This document shows positions 19,115 through 27,362 of a stretch of DNA of 64,000 nt, one piece after another. The notes under the pieces are model-generated. The model did not search any database and had not been told where the DNA came from. It was given only the letters and a program-made list of their open reading frames with translations. This DNA is from Myxacorys californica WJT36-NPBG1 (GTDB lineage: Bacteria; Cyanobacteriota; Cyanobacteriia; Leptolyngbyales; Leptolyngbyaceae). Location of the stretch: positions 62,001 through 126,000 of the forward strand of contig JAHHHO010000001.1 of assembly GCA_019359315.1 (NCBI GenBank). Direction: 5' to 3'. Each line of letters opens with the position of its first letter. The stretch's first letter is position 1. The position numbers and the translations under genes were made by a program.

Positions 19115-19337
19115 GGTGTAGCATTTGCTGAAGTTTTAGAGAAATCTTTGTGGAAGTCTTATATCAACTATTTAGCTTTCAGCCAAAAGGGCGCTCCCTC
19201 GTTGGAAAGACGTAATTTTGCTCCTGCTTCTCTACGATCGCAGGTGTTTGCAAACGGCTCATGTGTGTTGCCTGGTAGCAGAAGAACAGCAAGCCAGGGC
19301 AAGCAAGGAGCAGTCATATAGGAGTTTTTGAATAGTG

Positions 19338-20138
19338 ATGGACACGTTAACCCGTCCTCTGGCTGTCGTAACAGGTGCCTCTAAGGGCATTGGCTATGAA
19401 CTCGCCAGACAGTTCGCTCAAAACGGTTTCGATCTTCTGATCACATCTACCGGAGCGAGCATCAATGAAGCGGCTCAGTCTTGCGAGAAGCTGGGTGCAA
19501 AAGTCGAGACAGTGCAGGCTGATCTCGCGACCTTTGATGGAGTTGAGACACTTTACAGTCGGATCAAGGCGACAGGGCGACCTGTGGACGCGATCGCAAT
19601 CAATGCTGGGGTTGGAGTTGGTGGTGAGTTTGCCCGCGAGACAGATTTGCAGGACGAGCTTAATTTGATTAATTTGAACGTTGTGTCATCTGTTCACCTT
19701 GCGAAGCGAGTCGTGAAAGATATGGTCGAGCGCGGCAAGGGACGCATCCTGTTTACATCGTCGATCGCGGCTTTGCTACCTGGCCCGTTTGAAGCAGTTT
19801 ATGCAGCCTCGAAAGCATTTTTGCGCTCTTTCTCGGAGGGGCTGCGAAACGAGCTGAAAGATACGGGCGTTACCGTTACAGCACTCATGCCCGGACCGAC
19901 TGATACCGACTTCTTCCACCGCGCTGATATGGACGATACTGTAGTAGGTTCGAGCCAGAACGACGACCCAGCCGAGGTGGCAAAGCAGGGGTTTGAAGCG
20001 TTGATGGCGGGCAAAAACGAGATCATTGCAGGTTCACTGATGACAAAGATTCAGGGTGCTGTGAGTAAGGTCTTACCTGAACCTCTCCGGGCTGAACTGC
20101 ACAGTAAACTGACTGAACCCGGATCGGCTAACAAGTAA
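19338..20138 (+). CDS. SDR family oxidoreductase
   Basis: A classical short-chain dehydrogenase of 266 residues. The N-terminal Rossmann motif TGASKGIG, the NAGVGVG stretch, a Ser in FTSSIAALLPG and the YAASK catalytic pair are all in place. A GTG directly precedes the ATG at 19338; GGAG near 19321 serves either. It is followed after 357 bp by an Old Yellow Enzyme gene and an aldo/keto reductase, so the three may share a response to electrophiles or carbonyls. Substrate unknown. Confidence 0.88.
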   Translation: MDTLTRPLAVVTGASKGIGYELARQFAQNGFDLLITSTGASINEAAQSCEKLGAKVETVQADLATFDGVETLYSRIKATGRPVDAIAINAGVGVGGEFARETDLQDELNLINLNVVSSVHLAKRVVKDMVERGKGRILFTSSIAALLPGPFEAVYAASKAFLRSFSEGLRNELKDTGVTVTALMPGPTDTDFFHRADMDDTVVGSSQNDDPAEVAKQGFEALMAGKNEIIAGSLMTKIQGAVSKVLPEPLRAELHSKLTEPGSANK

Positions 20139-20495
20139 TCGGGGTTGCGATCGCTGAATTTAGGACTTACACAAAGGTTGCTTGTTGTTAAGTTGGCAAC
20201 ATTAGATCTAGTATTCGAAGCTGCCTCACTCTAGCCCTGTCCTACGGGAGAGGGAACAAGAGTCTATCTCTGTTAGTAGCAGCGCATTTGAATAACAGCA
20301 GAGGAGTGAAGCGTTGCTGAAAATGTTTATTATCAACTTTATAACCAACAAGGAACTGACTGTAGCAGCGCGATCGCTTCGTTTAGCATCTGGTATTTGT
20401 TAAGCTAAATCCTCCGTTATTGGGAGCAGGATCGGTTGCAAAACTGAGTGTTACCTCTTGCTTCTTATGCAGTAGCCTATGGAGATTGAACGCTT
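20139..20495. other. 357-bp intergenic region with a solo element end
   Basis: No gene seen. AGGACTTACACA (20162-20173) is one base away from the AGGACTTACGCA end of the inverted-repeat element at 42986-43229, but no inverted partner was found within the gap. It may be a solo end or a decayed copy. The promoter of the downstream Old Yellow Enzyme gene should lie here. Confidence 0.4.
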
Positions 20496-21629
20496 ATGAC
20501 TAGTTCTCTACGTCTACTCTCGCCTGTAACGCTGGGACCTTATAAATTGCCGAACCGGATTGTGATGGGACCGTTGACTCGTAATCGTGCGATTAACGTT
20601 TCGCGCTCCTCTGGAGAAACTGCAATTAACGTTCCGCACCAACTCAATGTGACTTACTACAGTCAGCGAGCTTCAGCCGGACTGATTATTTCAGAGGCCA
20701 CCCAAGTTTCACCACAGGGGCAAGGCTATCCAATGACGCCTGGTATTCATTCGCCAGAGCAGATAGAAGGTTGGCGAGCCATTACCGATGCTGTTCACGA
20801 GCGGGGCGGTCACATGTTTCTTCAGCTTTGGCATGTGGGTCGAATCTCTCATCCTGATCTGCAACCCGGTGGTGCGTTGCCCGTGGCTCCAAGCGCGATC
20901 GCGCCAGAGGGTATGGCATCGACATTTGAGGGAGAGAAGCCTTTTGTCACACCTCGTGCCCTAGAAACTAACGAAATTCCAGGCATTGTTGAGCAATTTC
21001 GTCAGGGGGCTAAAAACGCGCTGGCGGCTGGGTTTGATGGAGTTGAAGTCCACAGCGCGAATGGGTATTTGCTGGATCAATTTCTTCAAGATGGCTCGAA
21101 TCATCGCACAGATCAATACGGTGGCTCGATAGAGAACCGGGCACGACTGCTGATGGAAGTCTTAGAAGCCGTAACGCAGGTTTGGGGCGCAGATCGCGTG
21201 GGCGTGCGTCTCTCTCCTAGCGGTACGTTCAGCAACATGTCTGATTCCAACTCAGAAGCGCTGTTTACTTATGTGGTGAAAGCTCTGAACCAGTTTGGTC
21301 TGGCATACCTCCACCTTGTCGAGCCAAGAGTAGACGGCAATGTGACCTTGGAGGCGAATTCGACCCGCATGACATCGGGCTTCTTTCGCCCAATGTTTCA
21401 CGGAACGTTGCTCTCAGCAGGCGGCTACGATCGCGACAGTGGAGAAGCGGTTTTGGCGGCGGGCGAGGCGGATTTGATCGTGTATGGGCGGTTGTTCATT
21501 GCCAACCCAGATTTGCCAGAGCGATTTGCCCAGAGTGCAGAGTTGAATGCTTGGGATCGCAACACATTCTACGGAGGTGGCGAGAAAGGCTATACCGATT
21601 ATCCTGCTCTAGATCGCCAAACCGCTTGA
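20496..21629 (+). CDS. Alkene reductase, Old Yellow Enzyme family
   Basis: An FMN-dependent ene-reductase of 377 residues, the normal length for NemA/XenB-type enzymes. Seen: IVMGPLTRNRA (FMN contact), LWHVGRISH, the substrate-binding His/Asn pair in VEVHSANGYLLDQF, the SNHRTDQYGGSIENRARLL signature, and GGYDR and DLIVYGRLFIANPDLP in the C-terminal phosphate-binding region. It reduces activated C=C bonds with NADPH. The gene ends 78 bp before the aldo/keto reductase start and is probably co-transcribed with it. Confidence 0.93.
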   Translation: MTSSLRLLSPVTLGPYKLPNRIVMGPLTRNRAINVSRSSGETAINVPHQLNVTYYSQRASAGLIISEATQVSPQGQGYPMTPGIHSPEQIEGWRAITDAVHERGGHMFLQLWHVGRISHPDLQPGGALPVAPSAIAPEGMASTFEGEKPFVTPRALETNEIPGIVEQFRQGAKNALAAGFDGVEVHSANGYLLDQFLQDGSNHRTDQYGGSIENRARLLMEVLEAVTQVWGADRVGVRLSPSGTFSNMSDSNSEALFTYVVKALNQFGLAYLHLVEPRVDGNVTLEANSTRMTSGFFRPMFHGTLLSAGGYDRDSGEAVLAAGEADLIVYGRLFIANPDLPERFAQSAELNAWDRNTFYGGGEKGYTDYPALDRQTA

Positions 21630-21707
21630 GAATTTCAATCAGTCGAACGCCTGAAACCAGGGCTGATAAAACAGGTTTTCAAGGACTAAATGCACCAGGA
21701 GACACGT

Positions 21708-22691
<984 letters not shown>

Positions 22692-23184
22692 AGGTGAACG
22701 TCAGGGAAAACCGCATTCATTTGACTTCTGAAGCGGCTGGTTGAAGCTCAGAACGCGGAGATTGAACCAATTTGCTTGACATTCCAGGTTCTGAGCTTCA
22801 TTTTTGAAGTAAAAAGCTCGACGTTCCGAGTTCTGGAGGCGAAGTTCCGGGTTCTGAGCTTGGAGTTCCGAGTTCGGAAGGCGAAGTTTCTCATTCTGAA
22901 GGCGAAGTTCCAGGTTTGGAAGGCGGAGCGGCGAGTTCCGAGGGCAAAGTTCCGAGTTCGGAAGGTGAAGTTTCGTGTTTGGAAGGCGGAGCGGCGAGTG
23001 CTGAGGGCAAAGGGCGAATTCAATTTGGCAGCGATCGCCACATTCTCGAACGTTTGCAGAGTTATGTATTCCTTAGCAACACCCATTCATGCCTGCCGAC
23101 TGAAATGAAATTGCTGCTGACAGTTTTTCTGAAACTCAACTTGAGCAGGGCTTTTCAGTCCGCTTGCCCTTTTTTGCCCTAATG
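22692..23184. other. 493-bp intergenic region containing a 21-bp repeat array
   Basis: Open frames on both strands are products of the 21-bp periodicity and are not regarded as genes. Outside the array (22823-23011) there is a HIP1 site near 23030 and nothing else that was recognised. The region separates convergent genes, so it needs no promoter. Confidence 0.6.
22823..23011. repeat. Nine-unit 21-bp tandem repeat array
   Basis: Nine units of exactly 21 bp follow each other with no insertion or deletion. A typical unit is GTTCCGAGTTCGGAAGGCG plus AA. The best-preserved units contain the 14-bp near-palindrome TTCCGAGTTCGGAA (at 22866-22879 and 22950-22963). Units 5-7 and 8-9 show a 63-bp higher-order pattern, with GCGGCGAG-type units in positions 6 and 9. 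Because 21 is a multiple of three, heptapeptide-repeat frames stay open on both strands, but they have no start signal or homology. The array lies between convergent genes. Confidence 0.85.
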
Positions 23185-24585
23185 TCAGCTCGAACGCTTG
23201 TTTAATTGATGCCACACCACTTGGCTCAAAATGTGGAGTTGAAACAATGCGATCGAGGGTTTAAGCAAGTGCAGCACTTCCATGAAAGTACGATAGACCC
23301 GTGCGCGATCGACGATTAATTCCATCAGTTGATCCCAATACCAATTCGTAAACCAAGTAGCAGCGTTAATCGGTTTGCCCTGCACATTGCGGTAACGGTA
23401 GTCTGCACTCGTTGCAGCCATCCAAGCCTCGTGATGTGCTTTCGCCAACTGTTGTTGAAGGTGACGGGTGTGGGAGTTGAGGTCGTCGATCGAATGGTGC
23501 TGCAAGAATTGATCCAAAGTCACTGCTTCAAGTGCAGCAACGGTCATAGCTTGTCCATACGTGGGATTCAGTAAGCAAGCCGCATGTCCCACCACAATAA
23601 AATGAGCGGGTGAATGGGAGAGTTGATCGTAATGACGCAGGCGGTTTTCATTGCTGTAATAGGCATAAATCGGCGTCAGTGGTGTGCCTCGTTCAATCAC
23701 CTCTGCCACAATTGGGGTCGGTAGACTGCGAGCAAAGGCTAAAAAGCCAGCCTCATCGGTAGGAGGATAATCGCGATCGCCACCAATCAAACTGACAATC
23801 CAACGAGTGTTGGGGGAACCAGAGCAACCCCTTTCGGGTAACTCGAAATCGCTCTCAATCGGAAAAATGACTCCACCTCGTTGTCGCTGGGGCGGGGCTG
23901 TTGGCACAAACAGTAGTTTCCAATCTACAGATAAATTTGCTGGAGGTTGGTAGACTCGGGCAACATAACCCACAAACGCATTGACTTCTGTCTCGTGTGG
24001 CGGCTCATATCCCACAGCTTTTAGCCACTGTGGCGCGTGGGACGCTTTACCGCTTGCATCCACAATCAGATCGGCATAGAGTTCCTCGGGTGATTGGGGG
24101 TTAGAATCCCCATGCCGGTGCAGCGATACCCCAACAATTTTTGTGTGTTCTGCATCCGTCAGCAATCCGGTAACGCTGGCTCCTTGCAGAAATTGCACGT
24201 TGGGAAATGCTGCTAATCGACGGCGAATTGCCCAATCTAATAAGTCCCGGCTACAGGTAAATAGCTGCAAATCTGAGGAACACCGAGTCGTCCATCCAGC
24301 GGAGGTCAGAAACGCGATTTCTTTCATACTGTCCATCGCGATCGCACCCTCCGCTACAAGTTCTGCTCGGAGTCCTGGGAAGAACTGTTCTAAAATTTGT
24401 TGTCCTCGCAGCATGAGGCTGTGCGGAAAGCGAGAGTGGGGTACTCCCTTACGAGGCGCAGGCAGATCTGCATAAAAATCACGTTCTACAATGGTGACGT
24501 GATCGAAATGGTTTGCTAAAGATCGACCTACTAACAGACCTGCCAAACTACCGCCAATGACTAAGGCACGCGTCTTGTGTTGCAT
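23185..24585 (-). CDS. FAD-dependent oxidoreductase (monooxygenase/halogenase-like)
   Basis: A flavoprotein of 466 residues from the ATG at 24585, which has AGGGGA seven bases upstream; a TTG eight codons earlier is less likely. The N-terminal dinucleotide fold is ALVIGGSLAGLL with VTIVERD closing the second strand. DLIVDASGKASHAPQWL and IVVGHAACLLNPTYGQAMTVA are the downstream FAD-contacting segments (the usual GDA is GHA here). This layout is that of p-hydroxybenzoate-hydroxylase/halogenase-like flavoproteins. No Trp-x-Trp-x-Ile halogenase motif was seen. Function unknown; perhaps tailoring of a small metabolite. Confidence 0.82.
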   Translation of the reverse strand: MQHKTRALVIGGSLAGLLVGRSLANHFDHVTIVERDFYADLPAPRKGVPHSRFPHSLMLRGQQILEQFFPGLRAELVAEGAIAMDSMKEIAFLTSAGWTTRCSSDLQLFTCSRDLLDWAIRRRLAAFPNVQFLQGASVTGLLTDAEHTKIVGVSLHRHGDSNPQSPEELYADLIVDASGKASHAPQWLKAVGYEPPHETEVNAFVGYVARVYQPPANLSVDWKLLFVPTAPPQRQRGGVIFPIESDFELPERGCSGSPNTRWIVSLIGGDRDYPPTDEAGFLAFARSLPTPIVAEVIERGTPLTPIYAYYSNENRLRHYDQLSHSPAHFIVVGHAACLLNPTYGQAMTVAALEAVTLDQFLQHHSIDDLNSHTRHLQQQLAKAHHEAWMAATSADYRYRNVQGKPINAATWFTNWYWDQLMELIVDRARVYRTFMEVLHLLKPSIALFQLHILSQVVWHQLNKRSS

Positions 24586-24825
24586 CGGGACATCCCCTGA
24601 AAGGTTCAAGCAATCTGTTTAGCTTGCCCTATCTATAATGGATGATCTTAACCCTCCTTCCAAGGAGGCAACGGCACCCATTAAGGCACTCCTGATCGTC
24701 TGAAGCAAAGTACTTTGCTTCCACTTCCAATTTGCTGACAGGGTGCAGGAGTTCTACCCCTCAAGCCCTCAACCAGTCCTGATTTCACTCGGCGTTCCCG
24801 TAGCTATTCAATATCTCTAAAAGTA

Positions 24826-25533
24826 TTACTGGTGGCGAATTGCGATCGTGTAAGAAGGTCGTTGCTGATCGCGTTGACTCTTAACTACACGAAAGTCGTG
24901 GTCAATATAGAGATGCTCAAGTTGAGGAGTTGCTAAGAAACTGGTGCCAACCTTTTTAGCCGTACTTTTGTCTAGGCTGCTCAAATCAGGTGCCTTTGGC
25001 ACATCGACTTGACTCAGCTTGGATCTGACGACTTTAGTCAGCCAACTCCCTGCCTTTTCGGGAGTGAGCAGATTCCCTCTCCACCTGAAAGCCTGTTCAA
25101 TGCCAACATTCTGGATGTACCACTGGCCATTCTGCACTGAAAATTTCTGCAACAACATAAAGTCGTAAGCCAGCAGAACGGCAGAAAGCGCTCGGAGAAA
25201 AGAGTGGCGTTGCCCCGGAGCATAGCGGGCAATATTGGCGTAGTAGCCATTGTCTTGAAAGATTTGATAGGACTGGTCTCGGACTCGTCCGGGCAAAATT
25301 TCAATGAATGGAATTGTAGACCAGACTGGAAGCCACACGCCTAGCGAAATCGCTACCTGCTCTTCAGCATTGGGAAATGGGTTGCGCTGACTTAATTCTG
25401 CAAACAGGGGTTCCAGCGTACTTTTGTAAAACTTTACTTTTTGACTTAAAGGCGCTCGATCATTGCCTTCAGCCAGCTTCAGAATCTCCTGTTTGAGGTC
25501 TTCTGTGCTTCTATGACTTAAATTGGGGAGCAC
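24826..25533 (-). CDS. Hypothetical protein, possibly PAP/fibrillin family
   Basis: A 235-residue protein with a GTG start, supported by GGAGA eight bases upstream. The N-terminal part (TEDLKQEILKLAEG ... LEPLFAELSQRNPFPN) followed by a GVWLPVWSTIPF block resembles cyanobacterial PAP/fibrillin proteins, in which a short helical region precedes a lipocalin-like barrel. No signal peptide or membrane segment. If the assignment is right, it would be a thylakoid- or plastoglobule-associated lipid-binding protein. It stands alone between convergent and divergent neighbours. The assignment is tentative. Confidence 0.6.
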   Translation of the reverse strand: MLPNLSHRSTEDLKQEILKLAEGNDRAPLSQKVKFYKSTLEPLFAELSQRNPFPNAEEQVAISLGVWLPVWSTIPFIEILPGRVRDQSYQIFQDNGYYANIARYAPGQRHSFLRALSAVLLAYDFMLLQKFSVQNGQWYIQNVGIEQAFRWRGNLLTPEKAGSWLTKVVRSKLSQVDVPKAPDLSSLDKSTAKKVGTSFLATPQLEHLYIDHDFRVVKSQRDQQRPSYTIAIRHQ

Positions 25534-25805
25534 TGTTCATTCTCCAAACGTCGCCTCTAGTCTTAGCGTAACGTACGCAGGCTCTGCCCTAAATAGGTCT
25601 TTAGCACATTTAATTGCGGGTTACGAACCGAGAAAGTGAATGCTTGCAATTGTCAAAATTAAGCGATCGCGCGGCTCGCGTCTACAATCAATCGCAATTG
25701 TCTCCGTTTGGTGAGTTTTTAGCGGATGCTGAGGGTGGTCTATCTTAAACTTAATCTCGCTCACCTACTTATCTCGCTCACCTATTTAGGCAGGCACAAT
25801 CCTTC
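25534..25805. promoter_or_regulatory. Divergent gap upstream of SpeD-like gene
   Basis: A 272-bp region between divergent genes. It contains a HIP1-like site near 25662 and a two-copy 17-bp direct repeat (ATCTCGCTCACCTA plus TT/CT at about 25753-25786) just before the SpeD-like gene. No confident promoter or operator. Confidence 0.35.
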
Positions 25806-26153
25806 ATGATCCGCTCGCATCATTTTTCTGCCATTTTGACGGCTACGGATAAAATTGTTACTATGCTACCCGCAGAATTGCTGGGTCTGCTAAAAATCGT
25901 TGTGCAAGGAGCAGGTCTAAATGCAGTGAGTGAAGCGTCTGCCGCGTTTGAGCCGCAAGGAGTATCGGTTGTACTGATTTTAGAAGAGTCCCATGTTGCA
26001 CTACACGTTTGGACGGAATGCGGCAAAGTGACCGTTGATGTTCATGTTTGTGTTTACGTACAAGATAATTATTCAAAAGCGCAACATTTAACTCAACTAC
26101 TCGATCAACGGCAGGGCTGTTTCATTGTGAGAAATGAAAAACTGGCTGCTTGA
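25806..26153 (+). CDS. S-adenosylmethionine decarboxylase-like protein (SpeD family)
   Basis: A 115-residue protein of the length of bacterial class 1b AdoMet decarboxylase proenzymes. The self-processing and catalytic residues are all present: Glu61-Ser62 (cleavage site, Ser becoming the pyruvoyl group), His67 and Cys82, with the spacing S-x4-H-x14-C seen in the Thermotoga enzyme. The surrounding sequence differs: ESHVALHVWTECG replaces the usual ESHxSxHTWPExG, so Pro is lost and substrate contacts may have changed. No spermidine synthase gene is nearby. It could be a true SpeD or one of the SpeD homologues reported to act on arginine or ornithine. No clear ribosome site. The 3' end overlaps an inverted copy of a short repeat. 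Confidence 0.75.
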   Translation: MIRSHHFSAILTATDKIVTMLPAELLGLLKIVVQGAGLNAVSEASAAFEPQGVSVVLILEESHVALHVWTECGKVTVDVHVCVYVQDNYSKAQHLTQLLDQRQGCFIVRNEKLAA

Positions 26154-26406
26154 TTCCCTCGTTCGACGTTCTTGAATTTTTTGAACCTTGCAAACGAGGA
26201 CTTGGGACTTCCAGATATCTCCCGGTGACAATGAAACAACCCTGCCGCAAACGGGTAGGAATGCTGCCGCGAACTGGTCAGTGGTCCTCAACGTCTTCAT
26301 TACCCTAGCTCGCACGTTGGGGTTCACTTCGATGGCTGCTGCCAAACGGCAGTTCGCCAATCAGTTGGACAAAGTTTTTCCTCTCCTACAATGAAACAAT
26401 CCTGCC
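26110..26406. repeat. Three dispersed copies of a 19-bp repeat
   Basis: ACAATGAAACAACCCTGCC lies at 26228-26246 and, with one change (AATCC), at 26388-26406. An inverted copy (one change) is at 26110-26128, inside the last codons of the SpeD-like gene. The intervening DNA (26154-26447) has no recognised gene on either strand. The arrangement may be the remains of a small mobile element or a recombination product. Confidence 0.6.
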
Positions 26407-26447
26407 AGCATTTGCAGTTATGCGATAGTCCACCTTCAAGAGATCCT

Positions 26448-26876
26448 TTATTTTTGATATAAGCCAATGGCTTCCAATATTTCAGCTAATGCATGAGCTT
26501 CTGCAGGTTTGAGCAGGTAAAAATTAATGCCTAGTTCATAGGCACGGGGTAAATCGCGGTTTCCGTAAGCTGTCAAGGTGATGATCGGTAAGTCGCTGAA
26601 TTGGGATTGCTGGCGTATCCATTTGAGCAGATCTAGACCCGACATGCCCGGCAGCCGCAGATCTAAAACAATTAAATTAGGTAGAGGAAATTGTGAGCGA
26701 TCGCTGTAAGGTTCTTTGCCCTCAAGATAGGCAACCGCTGCTTGTCCTGTTTCAACAACGTGAAGAGAAAATTCTGAGCCAAGCTGATGAAATGCTCTCT
26801 CTAAAGGGAAGCGATCGGATGCCTCATCTTCTATAACCAGAACTGTTTTCTGCTGTAGCTCTTGTACTTGTGTCAT
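26448..26876 (-). CDS. Response regulator receiver protein
   Basis: A single-domain CheY-like protein of 142 residues with no output domain. The acidic pocket is in VIEDEASD, the phosphorylatable Asp in LIVLDLRLPGMSG, the conserved Thr in LTAYG and the Lys in YLLKPA. The AGGAAAA just upstream supports the ATG. It is the last gene of a three-gene unit with another receiver protein and a histidine kinase, 30 bp after the former. The insertion between beta-3 and the Asp (EGKEPYSDRSQFPLP) is typical of Rcp1-like regulators that partner phytochrome-type kinases. Confidence 0.92.
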   Translation of the reverse strand: MTQVQELQQKTVLVIEDEASDRFPLERAFHQLGSEFSLHVVETGQAAVAYLEGKEPYSDRSQFPLPNLIVLDLRLPGMSGLDLLKWIRQQSQFSDLPIITLTAYGNRDLPRAYELGINFYLLKPAEAHALAEILEAIGLYQK

Positions 26877-26906
26877 CTTAATTTTCCTATAAAAATATAA
26901 TCTGTC

Positions 26907-27362
26907 TTAACTAATCCTAGCTTTCGGTGGACGGTTGAAAAGAATCCAATAAAGACCGATAGTCCGCGCCATTTCTAGTAATTCAGCCGGACTCGGTGGC
27001 TTTGCCAAGTAAGAGTTGGCTCCAGCGGCGTAGGCTCGCTCGATGTCACTTTGTTGCTCAGACGAGGTTAAAACCACTACAGGCAAGTGTTTGATATCAG
27101 ACTCATTTCTCAACCAGTTGAGGACATCGAATCCAGAGCGTCGGGGTAATTTAAGGTCAAGTAAGACAAGAACGGGCAGCGGGTAGCAATCCCGATCTTG
27201 ATAGAGTTCTTGCCCGCTTAAGTAATGAATGGCTTGTTCTCCATCGCTTACAACTTGCATAGGAGTGGCTATGTTGGCTTTGCGAAATGCTCGCTGAATC
27301 CTAAACACATCATCCGGGTTGTCTTCTACGAGCAAAATTGTAGAGTTGTGCAGGCTATTCAC
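26907..27362 (-). CDS. Response regulator receiver protein (Rcp1-like)
   Basis: A single-domain receiver of 151 residues, read from a GTG at 27362 that overlaps the kinase stop codon as GTGA; a TTG nine codons upstream is less likely. Motifs: LLVEDNPDD pocket, LVLLDLKLPRRSG with the phosphoryl Asp, LTSS and YLAKPPS. The loop with LSGQELYQDRDCYPLP marks it as an Rcp1-like family member. Translational coupling to the histidine kinase identifies its likely partner. Confidence 0.92.
   Translation of the reverse strand: MNSLHNSTILLVEDNPDDVFRIQRAFRKANIATPMQVVSDGEQAIHYLSGQELYQDRDCYPLPVLVLLDLKLPRRSGFDVLNWLRNESDIKHLPVVVLTSSEQQSDIERAYAAGANSYLAKPPSPAELLEMARTIGLYWILFNRPPKARIS

Noticed and set aside
22748-23182. 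Open frames of about 90-112 codons on both strands across the 21-bp array
   Set aside because: They consist of degenerate heptapeptides forced by the 21-bp period, occur on both strands at once and lack start signals.
24634-24639. TATAAT as a -10 promoter box
   Set aside because: It points toward the 3' end of a minus-strand gene, and no matching -35 or plus-strand gene is present.
26097-26394. Frames on both strands in the gap after the SpeD-like gene
   Set aside because: They cross the short repeats, overlap one another and match no known family; the region is better described as repeats.
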